Shown: piece by piece, positions 11,014 through 22,600 of the stretch
Position numbering within the stretch: position 1 is the stretch's first letter
Layout of the letters: every line of letters starts with the position of its first letter
The notes under the pieces: generated by a model
The model's database searches: none
The model's input: only the letters and a program-made list of their open reading frames with translations
What the model was told of the DNA's origin: nothing
NCBI GenBank assembly: GCA_037176905.1
Contig: JBBBWG010033063.1
Location: 4,866-32,790, forward strand
DNA length: 27,925 bases
DNA from: Azolla pinnata
Lineage: Eukaryota; Streptophyta; Polypodiopsida; Salviniales; Salviniaceae
Direction: 5' to 3'
Made by a program: the position numbers and the translations under genes

Positions 11014-13041
11014 GGTCTTCTCAAGAACTGCTAATGTCCATCCAGAGATATATCACATCAACAAGGATCTTCTTGAACATATAACAGATCATTCAACAAA
11101 AACAAATTCTCATGATATCACATTTAGAGTCTGGGATAAGGTGACCTGTAAAGATGTGGACGGAAATGGTGTCCAAGATACAAACATAAATGTGAGTTAT
11201 GTACATATGTACACCTGTATCTATGTATGAATTATGTGCTAGCTTCTACGGATGTATTTATGTAGTAAATGCACACTTAAGTCACGTTCTAACTAATACA
11301 ACTGTGAAATAATGGTTGAGATGGAAAGAGGGGACTCACTTCATGTAGTGCCCAGCCCGAGTGCCTCAGATATGATGCACGCAAATAACATAAAGCTATT
11401 CCACTGATGCATGGCCCAAGCTGGCCATCTAGTCCAGCCCATCATTGTCACAATATGTTAGTATATCCGGTCAGCTTACAAACACCTGCAAAACGAACAG
11501 GATAACAAGTTATGATAGTATCCCAAAAGAGATAACACGGGTCGAATCTCCTAATAGACAGGATTCTCCCTCCTGAATGATAGCGTTGAGACTAGTTTGG
11601 GATGCTCTAGGATAGATATTCAATAGTACATTACATTTTATTTTGCTTCTGGCAGCTAGTGAGCATTTGTTGCTCATGATTGTTGCACATTGGTTCTGAT
11701 ACCCCACTTTGATCTCTGTAGGAAGTTTCCTTTCTCCTTATCCCTGTGTATCCAAACAACTCAAATATAACATACTGGAGGAGTATTATGGAAAAACTGT
11801 AATAAAACAGACAGCATATGGCTAAAAAAGACATAGTGTCCGTCTGTTATTTTCTCCGCGACCATGAAGGGCGATCATGAATCTTTGGTTTTTTCTATGA
11901 AATTTGTGTGGAGTAAGAAGATAATCAATTACAACAAAGAATGTTTTTTGTATTTATTTTCTTTTTCTATCGAAAAACTTCAATAAAGTAAACAATCTTA
12001 TCTTGGGCTGTGATGGAAACATCATAACAAATATATAATCTTCAAGCTAGGCTGCAACTTCTTCTACATTGTTTTAAGAGATGGTGCAAATATATCCATG
12101 AAGCATTTTCTTTTATGCATAAGAAAAATGGAATGCAGACGAAATGAAGTTAAAGCTTATCATTGTGCCTATGTTTAGGAACACCATACTACTGGGTGGT
12201 TTATAATACGTATTACGAATCATGTATAGCATGGATACGATAATTTGTACTTCATCTCGGACCATGTTCTACGACTATAAGCTCATTAATTGTCTCTCCC
12301 CCTGCACAAATCTTCCAAACAGAATGCCAACAACACGTAACCAGTATCCTTCCTGGGCCTATTGCAAGATTCTCATAAATATGATTCTAAAGAGCAAATC
12401 TCCGGGTATTAAACATGGTTCTTGTTTTTGTAAATCTTGTGATCTTGTATATCGTTAGCATTGGCAGATGGAACTACAAAATTTGATGTTTTCTATTTTG
12501 TTTTTGTTTGCATCTCAATGTCAAATACTCGGATTGCAAAACAAATTCACCTCTATGGTACCCTTTATAGAATAAACAGCTTAATAGAGAGAACTACAGA
12601 AGTCTATGTAGTAACAAAATCAAAGGAAAATTTTTCTCAGCATCACCAATGGAATGCAGTGTCTCGTAAACGAGCAAAATGTCCACATTTTGGTACTGAT
12701 TGATAGAGAGATTTCCGCAGGAATTTCTTTTGGTGCAAATCGAGAGGGAAAAGGTCTGAATTATACTGATTGCCCATCATCACTCCTCCCTTTCTCTCTC
12801 TCTCTCTTCTCTCTCTCATTCTCTCTAGTTTGATGGAAAGCATTCGGACCTATACCTATATCTATCTATCTCTCGCTCTCGCCATGCACGGACAGATACA
12901 TCTACATGAGTATCCCTATTTCTATCCATGTCTCCAGCAAAACAGATGCACATACCTAGGTACGCCTTTCTCTCTGACCTTATCCGATGGAACGGTCAAG
13001 ATACACGAGGAGATATGCAGAACAAAACGAAGGACGAATAC
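11014..13041 (-). other. upstream region / candidate 5'-leader intron of the Sfi1-like gene
   Basis: No coding gene is evident here. Immediately above the ATG, ACATTAGCAG (minus strand, about 11028-11037) could be a 3' splice site, and a second possible one lies near 11150. With the donor at 13041 this would form a leader intron of about 2 kb. An alternative acceptor with a good pyrimidine tract (GTTCGTTTTGCAG) lies near 11490. CT dinucleotide runs occur on plus at about 12790-12828 and 12862-12880. No tRNA or other RNA gene was seen. Confidence 0.35.
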
Positions 13042-13185
13042 CTGAAGGAGCAAAAGGAGAAGGAGAAGAGGAAGAAGTAAGCGCCCGTCGAGGGAGAGAG
13101 GTAGGGAGGGAGAGCGCGTAGCAGGATCGAGCGAAACAGCGAAGGAAAGACAGTTACGCGATTCAAACGAATTCTCAGTGCTGCT
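13042..13185 (-). promoter_or_regulatory. candidate non-coding first exon and promoter edge of the Sfi1-like gene
   Basis: On the minus strand this block is pyrimidine-rich (repeated CTTCTCC and CCCTCC). It is clearly more GC-rich than its surroundings, as plant leaders often are. It ends at a good donor, TTCAG|GTATTC. An 11-kb downstream ATG exon with an acceptor-like AG just above it would complete a leader intron. The assignment is by composition and splice signals only. Confidence 0.35.
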
Positions 13186-13212
13186 ACTTCTTCTCCTTCT
13201 CCTTTCTTCGTA

Positions 13213-14465
13213 GGTGCATGTGGATGTGCGCATGTGCATGTACGTCTATGTGCATGTGCATGTGCATGTGCATGTGCATGTACGTCTATGTGCATGTGCA
13301 TGTGCATGTGCATGTGCATGTACGTCTATGTGCATGTGCATCTATGTGCGTGTACGTCTATGTGCATGTGCATCTATGTGCGTGTACGTCTATGTGCATG
13401 TGCATCTATGTGCGCGGATGTGGATGTGCATGTGCATGTGCATGTACATATATGTGCGTGGATGTGGATGTGGGCATGTGCATGTGCATGTGCATGTACA
13501 TCTATGTGCATGTGCATGTACATCTATGTGCATGTGCATGTACATTTATGTGCATGTGGGTGTGCATGTGCATGTGCATCTATGTGATGTGCATCTATGT
13601 GATGTGCATCTATGTGCGTGTACGTCTATGTGCATCTATGTGCATGTACATCTATGTGCATGTGCATCTATGTGCGTGTACGTCTATGTGCATGTGCACT
13701 ATGTGCGTGTACGTCTATGTGCATGTGCACTATGTGCGTGTACGTCTATGTGCATGTGCATCTATGTGGGTGGATGTGCATGTGCATGTGCATGTACATA
13801 TATGTGCGTGGATGTGGATGTGGGCATGTCCATGTGCATGTACATCTATGTGCATGTGCATGTGCATGTGCATGTGCGCGTGGATGTGCATGTGCATGTG
13901 CATCTATGTGATGTGCATCTATGTGCATGTACATCTATGTGCATGTGCATCTATGTGCATGTACATCTATGTGCATGTACATCTATGTGCATGTGCATCT
14001 ATGTGCGTGTGCATCTATGTGTATGTGCATCTATGTGCGTGTGCATCTTTGACGGTGTGGATGTGTGCATGCGCATGTGCGTGGATGTGGATGTGCATGT
14101 CCATGTGCATGCGCGCATGAGAGATGTACATGTGCATGTATGCATAAAAGATGTACACGTGGGTATGTCTGGATGCGTATCACATACGTATCACATGCGT
14201 ATGCATGAGCGTATGTGCATGTGCATGGGTATGCATGTCTACGCATCTCATATATGCACGCATGTGTGCATGTGTGCATATGGGTGCGTGGTTGAGGGTG
14301 CAACCATGGATTACATGCATGTGTATGTGTGCATGTGCATCTATGTGCATGCGGATGCGTACATGTGCATCTGCATGTATGTATGTGGACGTGCTACTTG
14401 TGCGTGCAGTTGTATGTATCCGTATGCATACGATCGTGTAATTGTGTATGTACATGCATGTGCTT
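13213..14465. repeat. TGCATG-based minisatellite (about 1.25 kb)
   Basis: The array is dominated by the hexamer TGCATG, interspersed with TACGTCTATG, TACATCTATG, TCTATGTGCG and GGATGTGGATG variants. It is most regular at 13250-14050 and more decayed to about 14465. By hand I count about 50 TGCATG copies. Most of it is alternating purine-pyrimidine sequence. Long open frames on both strands (up to 435 codons, Cys/Met/His/Val/Tyr-rich) exist only because the repeat lacks stops. I do not call a gene. Confidence 0.9.
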
Positions 14466-14540
14466 ACGGTCCTTTGAGTGGAATCCTGTTCATCGAGTCG
14501 AATTGTTGTCAGAGAAGATAACATCGAGTCAAAGTCTGTA

Positions 14541-15480
14541 GGTTTCCGAGCAAAGCTGCTCCAAGCACTAAAAATTCACTCTTCCAAAGCACTAAAAAAA
14601 TGCCAACAAACGAGTTCGATCCGAGCTTAGCATATCATATTCGTTCAGCAGTCACTCGGACCAAACAATCGAAGCCCCTCTCATAGCATAGCTTGACTCG
14701 AGTTAGGTCACAAAGACATTGAGCCATCGAAGAGAGCCCAGGTGTAGAGGACATTGCACTACCAATATCGATCTAATTGGGGATAAAACATATCGCCATT
14801 GCAGATCACCATCCCATCAAATGGCTTCCATATTGAACATCCGTAAGCGTAAGCATGATCAAAACTATACTTTACGTTGTGTCCCAAAAAGAGGTGCGGG
14901 GGGGGGATAATGCCACTTTGAGGAGAACTTGTGGGGTTAGATTATGTTGATAGCATCTTTGAGTGGGATTTGCACAAAGATCCTAACAAGTATTTATAAG
15001 CAAGTAATTTTGACTATAAAATCGACATTGATTTCGGAACATTCTTGGACACGTCCAAATCCACTATGAATACAGGGCCCACGCACGACTCTCACCCGAG
15101 GCCTTAATTGATCTGGCTTTGGTTGTGAACAATTGAAACCCCAAATCAAGCAAACTATGCATGCAAGTTAGTCACGCGAGCTTCTTCAGGCGGGGTAATC
15201 GAACTAGAGGCATTGTGCGTGCTAGTAGCTGTATCGAGCTTTCCGAGGCATCATTCGAGCTTCTTCAGGGTGGTACCGAACCAGAGGCATTGTGGCTAGG
15301 CTTCCTCGAGCTCGTTGATGTATATAGCTAGAGACATTGCGCAGCAGATTCGCCGAGGCAAGTAGCAAAAGATCGGGTCTGAGGAGGCCCCTGTCGGAGG
15401 CTTTCCAATGGTGATTCATGCCCATTGGCTTGGGATAGCGGGGACATACATAGATCGTTGTTCCCTGATCGGGTTCATTG
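14541..15480. other. repetitive, possibly transposon-derived DNA
   Basis: No gene is seen. A purine-rich tract with nine consecutive G (14886-14906) is followed by TAATGCCACTTTGAGGAG and later by TATTTATAAG. This resembles the polypurine tract and LTR start of a retrotransposon, but no second LTR, integrase or reverse transcriptase fragment is present. The assignment is weak. Confidence 0.3.
15177..15360. repeat. tandem repeat, about 2.5 copies (79-bp period)
   Basis: CGAGCTTCTTCAGG, then GTA(A/C)CGAAC(T/C)AGAGGCATTGTG-like sequence, recurs at 15177 and 15256. A diverged third copy starts at about 15306 (CGAGCTCGTTG...AGAGACATTG). Two copies share a terminal CCGAGGCA. Confidence 0.65.
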
Positions 15481-15497
15481 TTTCTATCTTCCTCTTC

Positions 15498-15750
15498 TTC
15501 AGCTTCAACTACTTCAACTTCAGTTTCAGCTACTTCAGCTGCAGCTTCAACTTCAACTGCTTCAGCTTCAACTTCAACTNNNNNNNNNNNNNNNNNNNNN
15601 NNNNNNNNNNNNNNNNNNNNNNNNNNNNNNNNNNNNNNNNNNNNNNNNNNNNNNNNNNNNNNNNNNNNNNNNNNNNNNNCAGCTTCAACTTCAACTGCTT
15701 CAGCTTCAACTTCAACTACTTCAGCTTCAACTTCAACTTCTTCTGCTGTT
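15498..15750. repeat. 21-bp minisatellite interrupted by an assembly gap
   Basis: The unit TTCAGCTTCAACTTCAACTR (plus one base) repeats on both sides of the N block, with degenerate TTCAGC/TTCAAC copies at the edges. Its reading frames give Val-Glu-Val-Glu-Ala or Ser-Phe-Asn-Phe repeats. These look like by-products of the repeat and not protein. Confidence 0.85.
15580..15679. other. assembly gap (100 N)
   Basis: There are exactly 100 N inside the 21-bp minisatellite. A round number suggests a placeholder of unknown true size. Repeat collapse is the likely cause. Confidence 0.95.
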
Positions 15751-15998
15751 GCTATTGGACATGGCCTCGAGTCAAAGGCGTCGATCGGAGGAGCTCTCCG
15801 CTTATCTCTTTCCTTCCTTTTCTCCACCTGGCAAAAAAAAGCTTGCCATTTCTGGAAGCACCTTCCTTCCTTCTTTCGCACACAGGAGAACAAAAAAAAA
15901 AACACACACAGAAAGTGATGAGCAGGTGAACTAACTCTTGGAGAGCACACACACACAAAAAAGACAAACACCAACATGCTCTCTTCAAAGTAGTTCGT

Positions 15999-16072
15999 GT
16001 TCTCCGCAAAACGCAAAAAAGCAAAAAGCAAAACGCAAAAAAAGCAAAACGCAAAAAGCAGAAAAACGCAGG
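15999..16072 (+). repeat. A-rich tandem repeat (AAAACGC / AAAAAGC)
   Basis: Alternating AAAACGC and AAAAAGC heptamer-like units recur about eight to nine times about 600 bp upstream of the auxilin ATG. Confidence 0.7.
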
Positions 16073-16139
16073 AAAAGCAGCCTTCAGAGTTACACGTCAC
16101 ATTTTCTCAAACAAAATGTACTGAAGAAAAAAGACGAGA

Positions 16140-16662
16140 CCTCGGGTCCGCCATAGCTGCTGCTTCTCTCTGCTTCTGCTTCTGCTTCTGCTTCTGCTTC
16201 GGCTTCTTCTCCATCTGCTTCTGCTTCGTCAGCGGCAGCATCTTCGTCTGCTTCTTCTTCGGCTTCTTCTCCATCTGCTTCTTCTTCGTCAGCGGCAGCA
16301 TCTTCTTCGTCGTCTTCTTCTTCTTCTTCTTCCTTCGATCGGCACCATCAGCTTCTTCTCCTTATCCTTCTTCCTGTCTTCGCCATCGCCATCGCCATCG
16401 CCATCGCGCCTCTTGTTGACATTTTTCCTGCCTTCTCTCCCGTTCTTCTTCCGCTTCTCCTTCTCCTTCTTCTCCTTCTTCTTCTTCCGATCGTCGAAAC
16501 TTCTTACCATTTCTTCTTCTTTTTCCTTCCGGTACCCGCCGCCGTCATTGCTTCCTGCCTTTACAGCGAATGCACGTGCGGACCTCCTCCCTCCATCGCC
16601 ATCGCCAACCCGCGCGCATCCGCAGCTTGCCTAGCTCTCTGCTCAGGAATTAGAAACCAGGA
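16140..16662 (+). promoter_or_regulatory. CT-rich promoter/leader of the auxilin-like gene
   Basis: This long pyrimidine-dominated stretch (CTTCTT, CTTCTG, CCATCG units) runs up to just above the ATG, as plant core-promoter Y patches and leaders do. An in-frame TAG four codons before the ATG fixes the start of translation. No clear TATA box was located, so the transcription start is unknown. Confidence 0.5.
16201..16320 (+). repeat. 60-bp tandem duplication in the auxilin leader
   Basis: The 60 bases at 16201-16260 and 16261-16320 align without gaps, with 55 identical positions by hand. Both contain the distinctive GTCAGCGGCAGCATCTTC. They sit within simpler CTTCTG/CTTCTT repeats. Confidence 0.9.
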
Positions 16663-19600
16663 ATGGAAGACTTCGCTAGCATTCTCGAGCGTGACTATGG
16701 TTTGAAGCCACAGGGGAGATCAGCTCCCATGGCTGCTGCTAAACCGTCGCTGTCTGTCTCTTCTTCTTCTGCTTCTGCCTCTTCTTCGGTCGGATCCAAG
16801 GTAAACCCTAGAAATGGAGCTAATCTATGGACATCTACTCCCACATTATCTGAAGACGATATGCTTCTTGGAGGGGTAAAGCATGGAGGTAAATCGATTT
16901 AACCATTTGTATACTCATCCGTCTTCCTTATGCTCTGATTCAAAGTGGTTTTCAGATCTGTTTCTTCGATTTGGTCTCTTGATAGGAAGCTACGGCGATC
17001 CTTTCTTTGGAAGCAACTCAAAGTTCGCCCCGTCTGTTACTCCTACACAAATTCCTGATCTTTTCCATGGATTTGACGAGGTTTTCAAACCTCCTCCGTC
17101 TTCATGGCCTTCGTCCATTCCTAGAAAAAACACAGTTTTACCTTCTTCTGATGCTCCAATTTATGATGTTGATGATATATTCGGTGGAGTGCCAGGGATC
17201 AAAAGCAAAGGGTCAGTTATTGATGATGTCTTCAACCTATCAACCCCAGCTACGGCAAAGCCATCAGTTTCTCAGAAACCAGAGGTGTATGATAATCTCT
17301 TAGGTGAGTTTGTTGCAAACAAGGAGAAAGCTAATGGTGCTAATAATATCGATGTCACTATGCCATCGACAACGAAAACAAAAAATGAGGAGTCTGGATT
17401 TGATGAGTTGCTCTCTGGATTCAGCAAATCTGAGGCGGCTAAAAGAAGGTAAATAAAAGCTCTTCACCTTTTTAAGTAGTGAAGTGGAATCCTCACAGTT
17501 TTGCTTTAAGAATTCAAATAGGACAGAGTAGAATTCATCTCGCATTAGAAGTTCTTGCTTTAGAGATTCAATAGTATAGATTAGATCTGTTATTATTCAT
17601 GAAGAGGCCAAATCTGATCCTCGCGACTACATAAATATATGATGCCTAAAGAATCATTCCCACATAGTGTGTTGCTATAGTTCTCACAAATAACATACTA
17701 TGCTGAGCATGTGAGAAGCGTGTGGTGTATGTGGTTCAGTGCCTTCCTTTTCTTTGCATGCACCACATATTTTTATACTTCACTTGTGCTCCTGTGCTGC
17801 TGTGCTGCTATCTTATTTAATCACTGAAATTGTGTGAGTGTATTGGAAGGAGTGCAAGGGCCCTCTAAGAGCCAAGATCCATAGGAGTAGTAAAATATGG
17901 TTGAATATGTTTTGTCATTGCCATGCTATATTGCGGTCCTCATTCAGACTTATTTTTTTTGCAGCTTAATATTGTACCTTTTTGGCATTTTTGTATTTTT
18001 CCATTTTTGCATCATCCCTTCATCCTCGATGTTTTCTTTCAATCAAACTTTTTCCTATCATACTGTCATACTCAGCGCTCGTGTAGTCTACTCCTCGTCT
18101 TTTAAGCCGTTTGCTAGTGTTAAGCACCTACCAGCAAGAAAAGGAAATTCTTCTCCTTACTTTCTCTGTTGCAAGGTTGACTTTGTGGTAAATTTTCTAA
18201 ATTACTTATGATTCTCAGACGCTCCATTATTTGAGAAAGTTTTTCTAACTATATGATAAAGTAGGGGGAGGAGGAGTTAACGTCCAGCTGTATATGTAGG
18301 AACATTCTTGAAACTAGTCATACATTCCACACACTTAATGAGATATGTCATCTCATGCTTTTGTTCCATCAACAAGTGGACCACGATGTTAGCATTGCTT
18401 TTGATTTCCCATCTTGAGTGAAACCAGAAAGTTTGACTTCCCGTCCTGAGTTAAAAACTGGTTATATTTATTGTCAAATATGCAAATATCGATTCCAATT
18501 TGGTCGACTTTTATTAGACTTGTAGCATTGGTTTCGTTGATTTGTTGTTATAGCATTAATACCAGAATGTTGGAACAGTTGATCAAATTCTATTGGTCTT
18601 CCCTTACATGTAGACGTGGGATATTTTCTTGGTTGGTTTACTCTGATGTCCATGTTACTAATTAACCTACTGGTTTACAGAATGTTTCTTAAATACCCAG
18701 TAAGTACTCTGTAATCCACATTATACCAGGACATTGTTTGCATATAATAGTACAATAATGGACTCTTACATAAACTTTTGGCTATTTCTTTCGCAGCCTT
18801 ATTTAATGTGAGGAGAGATTAAAACAAGGCAAATAAACATTTTATTATTGGGTCTTGGAAAAATGGGGAATCGAACAATCACATTTTTTGCAGTAACTAT
18901 TAGTTAAAGAGAGGGGAGATTGATAGAAGGTACATTATTCTTTACATGGATGATATGAGAAGGAACTCAAAAGAAATGACTGGATATATTTTACAGTGTA
19001 AGGGAGGAAGTGGAAGGAAAGTAAGCTTTTGCTTGCATCACAGTATTATTTATTTTTGGTTGATCACCTAGGAAATGCAAATTTTTGTTGGAATAATAAA
19101 TGGTTGTTTCCTCCTGCTTAAATCTATTCAGGTCATCAGAAGATGCAAATCCTGCGGTGCCAATCAAAGAGGCAAACGCCCAGGAAGACCCATTTTCTGT
19201 ATTTGGACAAGATAATATGTTTTCAAAGGGTTCATCAATGTCTAAGTCGACAGTAGATCCTTTTGAAGCTACTGCTGCTAGCCTTGGAGGATCAGGTAAG
19301 AAGGATTTCACCAATGGTAATGGAAAAAAGAACAACCTTATCTTCGAGGATAACTCAACAGTAGGAAATTTGGGACATGAAGTTGGGAAGTCATTTGATG
19401 CTTCAAATAGATATGTACCAAAGCTTAACAAATCTACTCCCCCACTAAGTCCGAGCAGAACGAGTGAGAGTACGGGCTCTAATGAAGGAAATTTTGTACA
19501 AAGCCGTTTTATTAGTGAAAATCATCAAAAGGATCCCAAAAATGTGGTTCATAGCCCAACTGTTAATAGTGGAGAATCAGCATCAGCTGGTCGTTTGTCA

Positions 19601-22600
19601 GGGAAGAGTAGGCCTGTACGTAATGGTGGAGGTGATGAAGTATTAAGAAGCCGAGAATCAGTAGCATCATCTAACTATCGTAGAGTTGATGAGTCTTCAC
19701 AAATGAAAAGAGGTGCAAATGTCGATGAATTCTGGATTTCTGTTGAAGATGTTAAACTGGTGACACAGCCTACTACAGTACCTCCACCATCAAGGACACC
19801 TCCAATACCTGGTTCAAAACAACAGCGATCTGCAACGATCAAATCATCATCAAGTCGAAGAATGGGAGCACAGCAAGATAAGTCATCAGAGAATGGACAC
19901 TCATCATCTGATCCTAATATGAATGGAGGTTTCAGTAAACATGCTAGTAAACTTGATGAACTCGAAGAATTTGCATCTGGTGGCCGTAAAACATCACTAA
20001 GAGATTCAAAAAGTGATGCAACAATTTCACCCATAGACGAAGATGAGAAGCTAGGGAGCGCGGCTGCTACAGCTTCTGGGGCAGCTATGAAAGAGGCTGT
20101 TGAAAGGGCTGAAGCAAAGTTACGGCAAGTAAAAGAGGCCAAAGATAGAGGTAGAAGCCAACAGAGCAGAGAAGAGAGAGGGAAGTACAGCCAAGAGCCC
20201 AGTGTTGTCCGTGAAGGAGAAGAAAGAGAGGCAAAAGAATGGCGTCGTAGAGAACAAGAGAAAGAAAGGGAGAGGGAGAGAGAAAGAGAGAAGGACATGG
20301 CTACTGAGATTGCTGGGCAACAAAGAGAAGGAAGTACAGATGTTCAAGGAAAAGAATCTCAAAAAGTTGCAGATGCAAAGGCAAAGGCTGATCGCAAAGC
20401 AGTGCAGAAGGCAATGGCAGAAGCTCGTGGCAGGCATGATCGAGCAGCAATGGAGAGAGCGAAGGCTGTTGATAGAGATGAAACAGCTGCTGCAAAAGAG
20501 CAGCAACAAAGAACTGATAATGATGTCGAGTCATTTTTCATGTCGGGCACTACACGACCAACTAGTGCACCAAAGCAAAGAACTCAAGCTATGGTAGATT
20601 TAATGGTGTTTCTAAATGATTTATAATTCTTATCTAGGTTTATGATGATAAATTAGTAACATCCCCTTCTCTCCCCGAAATTTCCCAAATGGTCTGTATG
20701 TTTTTATATTCCCCCAGATACATTTGGTGAACCTCCTAATAAGAGAGTGTATTATGAAGGTTCACTTATAGTTTATAGAAGAATATTCAATTTTTGACTA
20801 TATATCTCTTTTAATATTGCAAGGAAATGCTCTCTGAACAGAAATTAAACGAAGGCCATGGGAGGAGCTCTAACTTAGCGCCTAATGTCAAGAAAGTACC
20901 TTCCATGCCAACCATGGGTGATGATCTGGGCGTCCTTTTTGGTACTTTCATCATCTTTTTCTTTCTTTATAGCATCCTTCTTTGAGTTCTTTAAGAAGAG
21001 TTTGAGATTTATCCATGCCTTTCGGGAATGAGAAGAAAATGCATGCTCATGGAGGCCCATCCTATGATGCACGGGTGGGCAAGTGGATTGTAACCCCATA
21101 AACTGTGAAATAGAGAGCATGATAGATAATACGTCAAGCATCAGGCATCATACCACGCATCATACACCATACACCATGCATCCTGCATTGCTCATCAGAC
21201 TTCAAGCTCCATGCTTCACTCTCACCCGTCACCCATCACGCATCAATGGGTAGCCTTGCATATTTCACATTGCACGTAGGGGCAGAACTCATTAGAATTG
21301 CAGACACATGTCTATGCATTTTTTCACTTTGTCTCTAGCATTACCTGTGTTCCATCTTTCTGTTGGATGTTTGTTCAAGTTTCTCTTTGTTTTTCATATT
21401 AAGTTCATACTCTTTCTATAATCTACATGAAAGTAATCTTAAGATGTGTTGTCCAATCCCACTCTCAATCCAGTGCCACAACTAAAATTAGAATGGAAGA
21501 AAACAAGAGTTAGTATGCTCTTGTGTATTCTCCACTATCGTCTACAGAGGAATGGCATTGTCCCGTCAGACAAGCAGCTATGTGACAATGTTTGAACACG
21601 AATTCATGTTACGTCTCATGCATACAAACGAGAAGTCTCTGAGAGTCTACAATAATTATAAAAGAAGCAAGTAGGATTTTATACGATTTTCATGAGGTTA
21701 CTATCCAGTATTCAGTAAGAAGAAATTAAAATGAACTGTGCACATTGAGTAATGATGTCATAAAGACTATGGTTGTATTTGATATTACGCACACTAAGTT
21801 GGATCATGCATCATTTGGGAGCTCAGTCTAGTTCACTGGATCATGTTTTACTATCCAGTTTTATAATATTGAATTAGAGAACTTTAATCAATCTATTGTA
21901 ATAGCTCTAGAGCTCCAAAATCATATGCAAGATAGGAAGATCAGCATACTGGGCTGTAAACTCTGATGTTTCCATCGTAATTGAGATTCATCTTGTCAAA
22001 TGCCTTACATCTTTTTGTTTGCATAACGCAGTGTTTCAACCTTTCAAGTTGAGCAAATTATTAGTCTTATTTCTCTTCTTATATCTTGCATAGGTGGATC
22101 ATCAACATCTGGTGATTTTCAAGAAATTGACGGGGAACCTGAAGATCGTCAGAAAGCCAGATGGGAACGCCACCATAGGACACTTGAACGAGCTGTATGA
22201 CATCTGTCCTTGATACTGTTTAATTTTGGTTGAAGAATGTTGCTGAAAAGTGCAGCATGCATGATGTTTCCTTTGCATTAGGCAAGTGTCTTTTTTCAGA
22301 TGAAGGTTATGACTGCATGCACTATATTTTTATTTTAAGGAGTGGTGCTGAAAAGTGTATATTGTTGTTTAATGTTTTTTCTAACAATAAGCAGCTATGT
22401 TCCTTCACATGAATGTGATGACTGCATGCACTGTTTTTTCATTTGAAGCCATGCCTAATTTCCGTGTCCAGTAGAATATCAATCCAGAAACAGTGCTTTT
22501 GTGTAAATCCCTACAACAAATGATGTAGTCATTTCAAACAGTGTTAACATATTTTCTTAGTTTGCTGGATTCGATTGTTTCAGGTTATGTACTTGCAGGA

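Noticed and set aside
11500..11560. GGTCGAATCTCC resembling a tRNA B box
   Set aside because: No matching A box or cloverleaf could be drawn around it. No tRNA was found elsewhere either.
13214..14521. 435-codon plus-strand open frame (and overlapping 300-, 117- and 99-codon frames) rich in Cys, Met, His, Tyr and Val
   Set aside because: It is translated minisatellite. Several frames are open at once because the repeat unit lacks stops. The composition is a direct print of TGCATG and TCTATG, with no domain and no splice context.
15222..16100. 292-codon minus-strand frame with Val-Glu-Ala repeats and X residues
   Set aside because: It runs through the N gap and the 21-bp minisatellite and reads antisense to simple repeats. 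The non-repeat ends show no recognisable domain.
19675..20298. Ser-rich antisense frame of 207 codons, and other frames inside 20120-20597
   Set aside because: They are shadows of the charged, low-complexity exon 3 of the auxilin-like gene, which is coding on plus by family similarity and phase.
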